NCBI RefSeq assembly: GCF_022682495.2
Contig: NC_071397.1
Location: forward strand, 29,527,427-29,591,426
Source: Desmodus rotundus
Taxonomy: Eukaryota > Chordata > Mammalia > Chiroptera > Phyllostomidae
Length of the DNA stretch: 64,000 nucleotides
Reading direction: 5' to 3'
The number at the start of each line of letters is the position of its first letter. Within the stretch, counting starts at the first letter, position 1. Under the pieces are notes generated by a model. The model was not told where the DNA came from. It searched no databases and worked only from the letters and a program-made list of their open reading frames with translations. Both the position numbers and the translations under genes were made by a program. Positions 11,213 through 22,712 of this stretch are shown in pieces.

Positions 11213-11639
11213 CAGTAGAAAAGTGAAGACATATACTGTAACGCTTAAAACACTGGGTAGTAAATAGTAAGTCCCTTAACCAATACCCAGGACTACAATT
11301 CAGTTTGACAAACATCCATAAAACAGGTTTTTGAGACACAAAGGTAAACATGGGGAGTCACTGTCACCTGTCCATCAGGAAGGACAGACACACAACAACG
11401 ATGTCCATACAAGGCAGATGATGACAAACACAGTAAAGGAAGTGCTTACTGGGAATGAATTAGGTCTGTGTAGGTAGACACATGGAAAGGCTTAGGCCTA
11501 GATGCTCAAGGAAAAAGTTTGACAGGATGTCAGAGCTTAGAATCTATTTTCAAAGACTGGGTTTATATTTCAAAAAAAAAAAAAAGGTGAAAAGAACCAA
11601 GTCAGGTTTTGGATTAACCAACACCATAAGGCAGATGGA

Positions 11640-11865
11640 TGGTGGGAGGAAGTGGAAGTGAGCAGGGAGATTCAGCTGAGCTGGGTAAGCACCCTGGGAA
11701 GAGCTGGACAGTAGTCAGCAACCTCTGCAAGGCTTCAACAGCGCTAATCGCAATGGGGAGAGAATGAGTCCACAGAGGTTGGGGAGCCAAGGAATGGGAA
11801 AGGCTCAGAGAGCAGTTAGAGGAAGGCAGGATTGAGCAAAAGATTTTTTGTGTGTTTTTTGTTTT
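11640..11865 (-). mobile_element. Probable L2 fragment
   Basis: Antisense L2-like stretch 'gaggaagtggaagtgagcag', 'ggagattcagctgagctggg', 'gtagtcagcaacctctgca'. It resembles the L2 section that reads 'gagtggaagcagggagacca' and 'gcagtagtccaggcaagaga' on this strand. Confidence 0.45.
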
Positions 11866-12304
11866 AAAATAACAATTGTATGGTGTTTACTCCATGCTAT
11901 TGTTCATCGCACAGCAGTCACGAGTGGCAGGTCACTCCCACTGCAGTGACGAGGAACAGAGATGGGAGAGCTGGCTACATGTGTGTGCTGAGGAAAAGGA
12001 GCCAAAGCAGAGAGAGAAATTGAAGGAAGATGCTATCGAAACTCAACGGAGGAAGAGCTCAGGGGTTAGCGGTGACCATTATATATCTTTCTCCTGTTTT
12101 CTTTAAGTACTAACTTCTCTGCAATAGGCATTATCACGTTTATGGTCAGAAAATTAAACAATTTAAAAACAGGCAATCAATTTAGTGATTTATATTGTCT
12201 TTCAATGATTCTTTATGTCTTCTATATGAAAATAAGCTCTCCTACAAGAGAGTTAGCTCCTACCTAGCTCCTGTTTGTTTTACAGGGAACAAAATTAAAC
12301 CAAA
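11866..12304. other. No recognisable feature
   Basis: Unrecognised sequence between an L2-like stretch and a VES copy. The 76-codon plus-strand frame at 11876-12106 is charged and low in complexity, with no domain. Confidence 0.4.
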
Positions 12305-12320
12305 CCAAACCCAGACTTTT

Positions 12321-12522
12321 TTTTTAAAGACTGTATTTATTTCTTTTTAGACAGAGGGGAAGGGAAGGAGATAGACAGGGAGAGAAACATCAGTGTGTGG
12401 CTGCCTCTCATGTGCCTCCTACTGGGGACCTGGCTGGCAACCCAGGCCCTGACTGGGAATTGAACTGGTGACCCTTTGGTTCATAGGCCTGCACTCAATC
12501 CACTGAGCCACACCAGCCAGGG
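12321..12522 (-). mobile_element. VES SINE, near full length, antisense
   Basis: Full VES architecture on minus: poly-A (poly-T near 12317-12325), 'gagagaaacatcagtgtgtg', 'ctactggggacctggctggc', 'gactgggaattgaactggtg' (complement of the B box), 'actgagccacaccagccagg' (complement of the A-box region). TSD of 16 bp at 14 of 16: ccaaacccagactttt (12305-12320) and ccaaactcagactctt (12523-12538). Confidence 0.95.
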
Positions 12523-12942
12523 CCAAACTCAGACTCTTGATAATATTACCTCAAATTAATTTTATATGTACTAACTAACCTATATTACAGTCCTTAAGAA
12601 CTTTTAGGGTCTGCTTTTAACTGTTTTTCCATATGTCACTAGTCTGTGAAAAGATCCAAATACAAAATTGAAGTACATTTTCTACTGAATATGTATCACT
12701 TTTACATCATTGTAAAGTCAAAAATCCTACGTCAAACCTTATTAAGTAGGGAAACTTCTGTATTTCTTAAATCCTGACCCCCACCCCATCCTCCCAACCT
12801 CTGCCCTCATCCCTACTGATTTTAAAATGTAGCCAGGTTGAGAACCACCGGTAAAGAGCCAGCCCAAACACTAAACATTTTAGGGATGTTTGAATGTATA
12901 TGCATCCTCTTTGGATCTTGAAATACATTCTAGATCTAGTTC

Positions 12943-13338
12943 CTTTTTTTTAAACTTTATTTTTATAGTTGACACTATTACAGATGTCCCCACTTTCCCT
13001 CTCTTTGCCCATCTTTACTAAGCCCCTGCCCCCCTTCCCTCTGGCCATCACTACATTGTTGTCTGTGTCCGTGGGTTGTGCATATATGTTCCTTAGTTAA
13101 CCCTTCACCTTCTTTCATCCAGCCCCCCTCCCCCCTCCCCTGTGACAGCTATCAGTCTGTTCCATGTATCCATGCCTCTGTTTCTATTTTGTTCATCAGT
13201 TTATATTATTCATTAGATTCCACATATAATTGAGATTGTATGAGATTTGTCTTTCTCTGACTGGCCTGTTTTACTTGGCATGATAATCTCCAGGTCCATC
13301 TATGCTGTCACAAAAGGTACAATTTCCTTCTTTTTAAA
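12943..13338 (-). mobile_element. 5'-truncated bat L1 3' end
   Basis: Antisense L1 3' UTR of the same subfamily as the L1 part of the 39.6-kb chimera. Landmarks are 'cattagattccacatataat', 'gatttgtctttctctgactg', 'cctgttttacttggcatgat' and 'gtacaatttccttctttt'. No ORF2 codons of note remain. Confidence 0.85.
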
Positions 13339-14208
13339 ATTAAGATAAAGATTGTATCTGAGGTTAAAATAAAGTCAAATCTATTCACCCAATTATCTCT
13401 TCTTTTCCTACAAACATGCACACAAATATTAAACTAAAACAGCACTCCCAGGGATGCTCCAGGGACTAACCAAGCAATCTAACTTAGTTATCTTCATACC
13501 ATCGCTAAACTTGCTAATGAGGCAGCAAAGTCATTTGGGAGGGAAAATTATCTTTACATGCTAATAAAACTCTGAGCCAAGAAAACAAAGAAGCATAGAC
13601 TGTTGAAAGTAATTAGGACAAGACATAGAACTGTTAAAAAAAATCACCCAGTCAAAGAGATTGTATAACTCTGGCCTTGAACACCAGGATATATGGGGAG
13701 CTTTGGAATACAGAAAGCCATTCCTTGCCTCAATTCCTAGCTTGCAAGGATGTAAATAGATCGATGTTCAAGTGGTCCAGATACCGTATGTTCATATTTA
13801 AAACAACAAAAACTTTCACCCTTCTATTACTAGTGAAAACTGAAGAATCACACCCCAATGTAGAGAGCATAAACTAAGATAAATCGTGCTTCAATAGTTT
13901 AATAATGAGCTAGCTGCAGTGATGGTCTCTACTCAACTGCTTGGCCTTGTTTGCAGTTACCTTTCATTCCTGGTTGGTTTTATTTTCAAGTTAGGCAGTT
14001 GTATTGGGACCCTTTCCTCAAGGTGCGAAAATATTTTTCCTGCAATATACAGTGTGCAGTAAGACGTAATTCTCATGACACTCAGTTTGAGTGGATCTCT
14101 GTAGTATGAAACCCCTAGGCTTACGTTCATGTCACATGCACACACACAAACACACCGTCTTTGCAGAGAATTCACATTTCATCCTCAAAAATACATAAAC
14201 AAAATAGC
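13339..14208. other. No recognisable feature
   Basis: AT-rich sequence with no repeat or gene I can name. A CA-rich stretch lies at 14136-14156. Confidence 0.45.
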
Positions 14209-14210
14209 TG

Positions 14211-14340
14211 GGGTGACTAAGTTATCCCAGCTCATCCCAGTTTGCCCAGGACTATCCCAGTTTTAGCTCTGGAAGTCTGGTGTCCTGGAAACCACCCTCC
14301 CACCTCAGTCCCAGGCAATTGAGATGGTTGGTTACCCCCA
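14211..14340. mobile_element. Small MITE with GGTGAC/GTAACC-type ends
   Basis: The ends are imperfect inverted repeats: left 'ggggtgactaagttatccca', right end reverse-complemented 'gggggtaaccaaccatctca'. The interior 'cccaggactatcccagtttt' faces 'cctcagtcccaggcaattga', giving an almost palindromic element. It matches a common mammalian MITE whose exact name I do not recall. Target duplication not determined. Confidence 0.55.
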
Positions 14341-14494
14341 AAATAACCAGAATCAGAATCCAGTCTGGATGACACTTTGCGCTATCCAACCCGTCTTACA
14401 GTCCAGGTGTTCTCTCCTGGTAATAGCGATGATGTGTGACAAAGAGGGCAGGTGTGATACCACCAACCACCAGGTGAGAACCACCACGGAATGC

Positions 14495-14665
14495 GTTATC
14501 TGGAATCCTCACAACAGTTGTGAAAGATGATTGTCATTGTCCCCATATTATAATGTAAGGAAATTGAGGCTCTGATAAATCAAGTCACCTGCCCAGGACC
14601 ACACTAGTAGTACGTGGCAAAGCTGAGATTCAGGCTTTGTTCCTCTGTCTGACTTCAAATTTGTG
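14495..14665 (-). mobile_element. MIR SINE, antisense
   Basis: Clear antisense MIR: 'aatcctcacaacagttgtga', 'ttgtccccatattataatgt', 'aggaaattgaggctctgata', 'gtcacctgcccaggaccaca', 'agtacgtggcaaagctgaga', 'ttcaggctttgttcctctgt'. Confidence 0.88.
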
Positions 14666-16099
14666 CTCAGTCTATTTCATTCTCTGCCTTTTGCATTCTG
14701 AATTCCATCACACATAATAAATTTTAAGAAGACCTACATGGAGGAGGTTTTATAAGAGCTAAAGCAAAATCAAGTAATAAAAGATGGAGGAAGAATGAAA
14801 ATAAAAAATACCACAATCTATATAAATTCAATCAAATATAGGACATAAATAAGACGATCAGCAGCTAATTGATGGGTCTCATATCGTCCAAAGTCAAATG
14901 CATAAGATTCTTTATAACATCCTTTCAAGTATTCAAATAAAATAAGACCATAGCCTTAGGGAAAAAATATTTATTCATGTGTATGAAATACTTTGTTCCT
15001 AATTATTTCCCCTCAGAGTCAATTATCATGTCTAATATAAATATGATTTGTTGCTTGTTTTTGTACTTTGATTTTTTTTATTTCTTTCGCTTACAAAGGA
15101 AAATAAAATCATAAAGATGCTATTTGAGAACTGTCTTAAAAGGGCAAGAAACAGTTGATTTATCATTTAAATTTTAATTATGAGGATGTGTTCTCAGCAC
15201 ATATACATATCTGAGTTCGATCAGCTCATATTTTTGGACCAACATAATTGCAAGGATATTTCTAAAGCAATCCTTGCCAGGGGTGTCTTACGTGACATTC
15301 TTGTACACAGTACTCCTAATTTCTCCCACATGTCAACCCTGTTATCTTCCCCCTTACACTAAATTTTTGGGACAGTGCTTACCAAAGGAGATTTCCTTCT
15401 ATTAGCTACATAAGGAGAAAAGGAATTGATATCTATCAGCATTCATGAGAGTGAGTCTTGACAATGTGTGACAACCAAGGGCACAGTCCATTGTGAATCT
15501 CTCAAAAGCCCGGTAGAGAGGTGGATGCCTTGGTGTTGACCTTTAATTGATTTTTTTTTAAATGTGTGCTCTTATATCACACATCTTAAGGTTGTTCAAC
15601 TTCAAAAAAATTTCAATACTCTTAAATGTGGTCAGAGCACCAGATTTACAAGCCGCTGAACTAGCAGCAAGCCCTCTGATCGTCAAGGTCTCAATCATTT
15701 CCAGAGTCTCTAATATTGTGGTTTACTAAACACTGCTGACATCTGGGAAAGTTTAACAAAATGCCTTTAAGGTATCATTTCCTTCCATCTTTTAGATATC
15801 TGTAGATATCAGAGAAGTTCAGGATGTAGCTAGCACACTTCAGAGTTTTCTAGATTTTTTACTAAGAGAAATCTGGATAGCCTTTATATAGGCATGGAAA
15901 TGAGAGATCACTGAAATATTAATCTGTCAAAAATGGACTCAAGTATTCCTTGGCAGCTTTTACAATACCAACTTGCTGTGATATATTGTAATAGATGTAA
16001 TTTAGCCTCTCTGGATTAGATGTTCTCTAAGAGAGGTGCAGTAGTCCCTGGTAGCAAGGATGACTTCCTTTGAACTTCATGTATAAATTAAATGGACTC
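14666..16099. other. No recognisable feature
   Basis: AT-rich 1.4 kb without identifiable repeats or coding signals. Confidence 0.45.
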
Positions 16100-16460
16100 T
16101 GCCATGGACCGAATTTTTGTGCCTCTACCCCAAATTCCTATGCTGAAATCCTAATCCTCAATGGGATCCTATTCAGAAGTGGGGGCTTTGGGAGGTGACT
16201 AAGTCACGAATGTGGACCCTTTGTGGATGGGATTAGAGCCTTTACAGATAGACCCAGAAAGCTCTCTTGCCTCTTCCACCAGGTGAGGGCACATGGAGAA
16301 GATGATCAACTACCAACCAGGAACTGTGTTCTCACCAGACACCAAATCTGCTGGCTCCTTGATGCTGCACTTCCCCGCGTCCAGAACTGTACCAGGTTTC
16401 TGCCATCTGTAAGTCACCCTGTCTGTAGTAATCTGTTACAGCAGCCCCAGCTAAGAGAGG
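16100..16460 (+). mobile_element. MaLR-type solo LTR (MST-like)
   Basis: Near-complete LTR of the THE1/MST/MLT lineage. Landmarks are 'tgctgaaatcctaatcctca', 'tttgggaggtgactaagtca', 'ggatgggattagagccttta', 'agaaagctctcttgcctctt', 'caccaggtgagggcaca', 'accagacaccaaatctgctg', 'cgtccagaactgtaccaggt' and 'ctgttacagcagccccagct'. These are non-autonomous ERVL-derived elements. No internal sequence. Confidence 0.9.
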
Positions 16461-17879
16461 CTCTCATGGCATCTTAGGCTCATATTTGTGAGCAGGAAGA
16501 CACAGGCCGGGGAACCCTTCAACCAGCTGATGAAGAACATAAAAGAATCAAGAATGAGAGAGACAGGTTTACTTCCTTTTACTTTGAATTAGATACTATA
16601 TGGATTTATTATAATCTAATATTGCCAGATTTTTTTAATTCTCATAACTGGTGCATCTGCACTGCCAGAGGAAAAATGGAAAAGAATATGAAATAAAAGT
16701 AAAACAAATTTTATAATTGTAATAAGCTAAAAGCTCCTAAAAATCTTAGTGGTTGTACAGTACTTTTTAAAATTTTGCTAATAAATATGCAAATGTCTTC
16801 CATCTTAGGTTATATTCTGCTTCTTCACCAATGGGGAAAAAATAAACATGTGGGCTTCACTTAATTCCCTGCACTCAAGAAGAACAGATGGATATTCTAA
16901 ATAGTGATAAAAATTAAGTCATGAGAGCCTCTAAAATAATTAAGGCTTTTGCACAAAAACTCAATTCAAAGGGTTAAAAGCTCAGCACCGTTTCTAAATT
17001 CAAATTCAATGCAAGTCATGTGTAATTATAAATTATAGGTCATGTTTCCTATTTACCCATGCTCTGCTCTTTTCTACACCAATCGTTATACATTAGTGAG
17101 ACAAGATTGGGCACAAATGGACAAGTTAATTGCCCAGGCCATTAGAATTCCCAAATTTCTGCAGTGTAAATGAAATTGCAAATTAAAACAACTAATTTGT
17201 GTATTTTTAAAAGGTCACATTGTTACACAGGAAATTGAATGTGACAAGAACAGAAATAACTCTCAAGCTGGTTGTTGAGTGGGGAGGTTGGCTTTTACAG
17301 TGTCCATTTTGTAGTAGCTTTTACACAAATATTTTTCTCTCCAAAACACAGACATTATGTGAAGTTATAATGGCATGAAGGAGGGGAGGGGATGATCTGG
17401 AGAAACCCGGATCCAGTGTTTTGGAACTCTCACTAATAGCAAAAGGAAGTCAAAGCCGGGTTGAAATCTTCTCAAAAGCATCTTGTATGTGCTAGCAGCA
17501 AACTGTGAGTTATATTTATTTTTTTGATTCTCTGAAACAGTACCAAACAGGAAAAAATAATTTTCAATCTAATGTCTCTTTGTTACTTAGAGAGCTTTAT
17601 TTTATAATTAAAATTCTATTGTTTCTCAGTTGTCACAAATATATCTTCTCCACATCCTGAATATTAGTTGTGTCATAACAATCTCCTAGGAGGGGCTCCT
17701 CAGACAGTGTCACACCAAGGTAAACCAAGTAATGTGTAGTGAACAGCAGTTCACAGCAGCCAAATCTAAGAAAGACTGGAAACCCAGTTCAAAGTAGGTG
17801 TCAATGCCCATGTGAGATATAGAGGCCACTGATGATAGAAAGTAAGCAATCTGAACAAAACAGCAAACAAGGTTAAAAG
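16461..17879. other. No recognisable feature
   Basis: AT-rich unique-looking DNA. No gene, RNA or named repeat seen. Confidence 0.45.
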
Positions 17880-17892
17880 TAGGCCTATTACT

Positions 17893-18071
17893 GCCCTAGC
17901 CCGGTGGTTCAGCTGGTTGGAGCCCCGTCTTACAACAAAAGGTTGCACACTCAATTCCTGGTTGGGGCACATACAGGAACCAACCCATCAATATTTCTCT
18001 CTCTCCCCCCCCCCCCTTTTCTCACTCTCTAAAATCAATAAACATATCCTTGGGTGAGGATTAAAAAACAC
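17893..18071 (+). mobile_element. VES SINE, second subfamily
   Basis: The head 'gccctagcccggtggttcag' and 'ctggttggagccccgtctta' preserve the A-box region, and 'gttgcacactcaattcctgg' the B-box region. After a C-run (18007-18017) it ends 'aaaatcaataaacatatcct' and 'tgggtgaggatt'. That terminal motif marks a VES subfamily different from the other four copies. Probable TSD with one indel: taggcctattact (17880-17892) and taggcatttttact (18072-18085). Confidence 0.9.
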
Positions 18072-18085
18072 TAGGCATTTTTACT

Positions 18086-18931
18086 AAATACAAAATCCAG
18101 TGCAAGCCAATACGTTATGTGTGACTACACATTATACTTCTCTACCCTTTATGACCTTGGGAAACAGGGCAGCCAGAGATGCCAAAAATCTAACGCTCAC
18201 CCCAAAACTTCCCCTGCAGTGAGGAGAACACAAGGAAGCTGAAGTCCGATGTTGGCTGGTGCCTTAGGCGATAATTGTATGTTTTAGATTGCTTCAGGGC
18301 TCAACTGAGGAAGATGAAGATCATTTCCAAACCATACTGACTACTGAGAACTGTTGAGCATCTAAAATTTACTGGAATTGCAAACTAACAAGATAGGCTA
18401 GCGGAGATTCATAGATGCTGGCAAAAGACATGAAATTCCCGGGTAAGAGACAAAAGGACAGTTTATTATTCTTAGTTGTAAACAGATTATCAGCATCTGT
18501 GCCTATTCCCTGAGCCCCAGTTCCCGCAGGGTGACGTGAAGAAGGCCAGGTGATCCCTGTACACATAGTGCTACCCACTGCAGCGGTGCTTAGGAAACCC
18601 GAATCTTTTATAATGGGCAGAAGCCTGTCAGGCTTTGCCCTTGATGGAGACATATTTATTATACTGCTGAGTAAATAAATTTGACCTTCCTTCAGAGAGA
18701 GATGCTGTCTGTATCTTCCAGGGATGTTCACTATACAAAAGTCCTTGAAAAGAAAATCTGGAATAAACACAATTATTGTCTCTGCTTATGAGATGTCCAG
18801 AAACTTAAGAGACCCATGGGGAATTATTTCTCAACACTATCCAGGTACTAAAACTTCGTGCTGAGATATAGCTCATAGTTCTTTCTTTAAAGATCTCCAA
18901 TTGCTATTTAGGGCGACACAGCACCATCTTC
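18086..18931. other. No recognisable feature
   Basis: No gene or repeat recognised. The 133-codon antisense frame at 18369-18770 is the longest here, but I see no domain or splice context. Confidence 0.4.
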
Positions 18932-19295
18932 CTCAGAAACTGCACATTATTCCTTGCGAAATGACACAGCGCAAATGTGGTCTTTGCCCTCCTGACAGTT
19001 CCAGGTACTACAATTCAATCTGGGAGGACTTGAAGGAGTCAGACTCGGGTCGTCTTCCTACCAGCTCTACAAATCTAATTCCAAATCGCATACCATTTAT
19101 ATCCTTCCTACTCCTACTCTAATTACTTGAAAATTACACAATGCCATATTATCTTGTCTCCCAGAGGTGTACCATTAATTAAAACTAACTGCTCATTAAG
19201 GGGAAGCTGCTTGTTGGAGAGTCCAGGTGACGTATAACTATACCTTTCCATGTCTTTGACATCAAGTTGGCAATTTCACAAACATGTTATTTCTT
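18932..19295 (+). repeat. Left arm of a long inverted duplication
   Basis: Homologous in reverse-complement to 22330-22712. Strongest at 18945-19205, where the arms share long identical tracts (e.g. 19118-19152, beginning ctctaattacttgaaaat). Homology continues more weakly to about 19295 ('gtctttgac' region). I do not recognise a repeat family. Confidence 0.8.
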
Positions 19296-20518
19296 TTTCC
19301 TTTTGCTCTCCAGTGGTTTCCACAGATTGGATCTAGTACTTTCCTTGGTCTTCTTTTGTTCTGATACCTGAACTGCTCACTCCCAGCCTTAGCTCTTAGA
19401 TTCACCTTTGATTCGTGTGCCTAACTCAAGTCCCCTTGCAGGTGACAAGTAGCCCACCAGAAACCCACCAGTAGCTGGTCCTGGCACTCTGGTAACTGCT
19501 CTGATAAGGAAGCCTCTCCTCTCAGAGAACACATATTAGCTATAAAATTAGCTATTTCTAGGGCTGGGTAGGACAAACTATAGGTCACTAGATAATTGGG
19601 TTTGGCCTATTCTAGCTTTTTTTTTTTTCTTTTAATGAGTTTTCCAGGGAGGGGGAGGACTCATCCTCTGCATACACAATCTTACTTAATGCTGTTTGGG
19701 ATAGTCTTTCAGTCTGTAAATCCAATGTGTTCCCAGAGAACCAGGTCTCCATCTGAAGTGCATTCAATCAGTTCTGAAGTTATCATTCAGAACACCTTAA
19801 TAAATTGGAATTAATCCAACAAGTACCCAGAATGTCAGTATTTAGGCAGTAATCGACATTGTCTTATCTTATTTAATTATTTTAAAATGAAGAAATAAAA
19901 AGAGAAGAACCTTACTTCTCTTACATGGAACTAGAAAGATATTCAAAGTAAGAACATTTCTTCTCAATCATTTTATTTCTGGAACAGCATTAAAATAGAG
20001 CAAAGTATACCATTCAGAAAAGACACGTCTGCTTCGTATGTCTAAACAGAGTACAATGTGAAGTGACTAAACAGAGAATGCACTGTAGGGGAAGTGGTTC
20101 ACTTAAATAGCATTATTTTCCTTAGCAAAGAAACCCGTAAATTTATTTATTGGAAGAATTCCAATTTTTAGAGTAGATTTTTAATACTCTCTTGCACCTC
20201 TGTCTCCTTGAAAATACTTCAAACACTTAATATTACCAAATGGAGCTGTTGGGGGTTCAGTAACCCATGAAAAGGGAGTCACAGATCCAAAACAAGGATC
20301 CAAAATTTCCAGAATTTAAGGACAAAGATTAGAAATTTTCCTCCCATGGACTTTATGATAAAAAGAATAAAAATAAAATCTGATGAGTTATTAGTAAAAT
20401 TAGTCCACCCCAAATGATGATTAGTTCAGTGTTGGCAATAAAAGTTAAAGTGTGTCCCCAATTTCCTCCAGGTGTCCACACTAAAATCCCGTCAGCAAAG
20501 CACTAGTGCAGAGCCTAT
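19296..20518. other. Spacer DNA, no recognisable feature
   Basis: Lies between the inverted arms. Contains a T-run near 19618-19630. No named repeat recognised. Confidence 0.4.
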
Positions 20519-20712
20519 AGAGCAGCCCGGTCCAATGACAGTTTCTTCGCTGCGATGGAAGTGCGCCATAGTCTGTGCCGCCCCGTATGGTAGCCACTGG
20601 CCATGTCTGGCTATTGAGCACTGGCTTGTAGCTAGTGCAACTAAATGGCTAACCTTTCTAAATGTCAGTTAATTTAAATTTGAATCGTGGCCACCATAAT
20701 GGACAGCACACC
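20519..20712 (+). mobile_element. hAT-type MITE
   Basis: Inner sequence 'tatggtagccactggccatg', 'tggctattgagcactggctt', 'gtagctagtgcaact', then an AT-rich stretch 'aatttaaatttgaatcgtgg' and the end 'ataatggacagcac'. The left end 'cagcccggtccaatga' and the complement of the right end form an inverted repeat of the CAGTGCTGTCCAATA class. Eutherian MER-type MITE; exact name uncertain. Confidence 0.7.
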
Positions 20713-20894
20713 TTTACAACTTAATACTCATGGTAAATACTTACTCCTCAGAGTTGGAGTCGAACTGAGAAAATTCAAACTCTGGCCTCACAACCTATTC
20801 TGTTACTCTTCTTTCCCTCATTGTTGCGTTAATGTGAAGATACGTTGTGTTACACTGAATGTTATATAATCTTAGCAATTATCATTATACCCTA

Positions 20895-21068
20895 GTTCCA
20901 GAATTTACCAGCCTTGTGGTCAAGTTACCTAACCTCATGGAACCTGAACAATTTCATCTGCAAATTAGGGTTAATAATATTTCTATATGGGGTTATTCTA
21001 AGGATTAAATGAAATAATGCATTAAATTTCTGAGCACATGCCTGAGCACATGGAAGCACTCAATATAT
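20895..21068 (+). mobile_element. MIR SINE
   Basis: Sense MIR: 'gtggtcaagttacctaacct', 'catctgcaaattagggttaa', 'taatatttctatatggggtt', 'aaggattaaatgaaataatg', 'gagcacatgcctgagcacat', 'gaagcactcaatatatac'. Confidence 0.85.
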
Positions 21069-21121
21069 ACATACATGTTAGATGTCGTCATTAAAGCATT
21101 AGTAATTATTTTAACAAGATA

Positions 21122-21448
21122 CCATATTTTGCCATGTATAACATGTACTTTTTGCCCAAATTTTTGAGGGAAACTAAAGATGTTCATTATACATGGGTGG
21201 TACTAATTCCACATATATATAAATGTTTTAAATTCTTTTATTTATGCTTATGCATTAAAAATGTAACTCTAGAAGGCAATGATATCTGTATATTGAAAAA
21301 TAAATGCTAAAATTCCTTTATAATACAAAACACAAGTATCTAAATATAAATTAAAAAATAATTGAATTAAAAAATTAAAATGAAAGATTTTTTCCCCTGA
21401 AAGTTTGGGCCAAATATGTGGGTGTTCATTATACATGGCAAAATACAG
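21122..21448. mobile_element. Mariner-like MITE with TA duplication
   Basis: 327-bp AT-rich element with terminal inverted repeats: left ccatattttgccatgtataa, right end reverse-complemented ctgtattttgccatgtataa. Both ends carry 'gttcattatacatgg'-type subterminal repeats. Flanked by TA (21120-21121 and 21449-21450), the Tc1/mariner target. No transposase codons. A relative lies at 50019. Confidence 0.8.
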
Positions 21449-21450
21449 TA

Positions 21451-22329
21451 TATTTTTGTAATCTTTAGGAAGTGCTAAACAAAGCAGGGTGAGTATAATG
21501 ATTTATACTGGGTAAGCCAATAATATTGAACCAAATCAAATTTGTTCATCACCAAATCTTAAGACTTTAAACCCAGAGTGATCCACCAGGATTCAAAACA
21601 AAAAACTGACTATGTATTCACCTTGTCTTTCTTAGTGTGGTGTTGCTCTTTCCTTACTCAGTACCTGGCAGCACAGGAAAGTTAGTGCTAATGTATCACT
21701 GCGGAAAGTCCTGTTTCAAATCATTCCAAGATGTGCGGAGCCCATCAATGACATACGCAGCTCCAAAACAACGTATTTATAGCCACCACTTTACACATCT
21801 CAAAAGATTTCTTAATATATTCAAATAAACCAGTTACTCCCACACACAAATTAACTCCTTCTCTATTTATATCTCGAATGCACTACAGTACCAAATGATA
21901 AAATATCCAAAATTTAAGAGTTTAGAGAAATTTTTAACATGTTAGAGAAATGTTTCTTCAAATGTTACAGAAATGCAGGCAGTCTGGAAAATCGGAATAG
22001 GAATGTTGCTAGTTGTGGTCTGAAACAGTTTTATTTATAAATGGACCTGGTGTGCTCTTCTCATCGGCAGACAAGGAAAGTTCTTGTTCATCCAGCAATG
22101 TCTCCTTGGTAAAGTCTAAACAGATCAGGGCCAGAAGCAAAAGGATTTTCTTTTAGTGAGAAATTAAAAACTCAGAGCCCCCTTTATATTGAAAACTACT
22201 TTCTCTGTGTAGTTGCCTGAAAGCAAACAAGCAGCAGACCGCTTGCTCCCAGATGTGTGCTCACAGATCCTAAAGAGACAACAAGACTTCAGATTTCCTG
22301 AAATATTTTGGACTTCGTTGATCGTATGA
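21451..22329. other. Spacer DNA, no recognisable feature
   Basis: Between the mariner-like MITE and the right inverted arm. No feature recognised. Confidence 0.4.
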
Positions 22330-22712
22330 AAAACGTGTTTGCAAAATTGTCAATTCAATATCAAAGACACGGCAAAATATATTCTATTCCTCCATGACCG
22401 CCCAACCAGCAGCCCCCCAACCCCCGCTTATTGAACAGTTAGTTATAATTAATGGTACACCTCTAGGAAACAAGATAATATGGCATTGTGTAATTTTCAA
22501 GTAATTAGAGTAAGAGTGGGAAGGACGTAAATGGTATGAGGTTTGGAATTAGATTTATAGAGCTGCTAGGAGATGAGCCAAATCTGACTTTCCCAAATCC
22601 TCCCAGATTGAATTACAATCTGGAACTGTCTCTGGAACTGTCTGTCAGAAGGACAAAGATCACACTTGTGCTGTGTCATTTTGCAAAGAATAACGCTTCT
22701 ATTGATCTGAAA
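22330..22712 (-). repeat. Right arm of a long inverted duplication
   Basis: Reverse complement of the arm at 18932-19295, with about 85% or more identity over the best 255 bp by eye. It carries an extra short tandem duplication ('tctggaactg' twice, 22619-22640) absent from the left arm. Could be two independent insertions of an unnamed old repeat or a local inverted duplication. Confidence 0.8.

Noticed and set aside
18369..18770. 133-codon antisense frame
   Set aside because: No recognisable domain and no exon-like boundaries. Considered as a possible exon or pseudogene and dropped.
18950..19122. Conserved protein fragment shared by the two inverted arms ('MTQ-KC-LCP-D')
   Set aside because: Both arms can be read this way, but frames are short and interrupted and DNA similarity outside the frame is as high, so similarity reflects duplication and gives no sign of coding selection.
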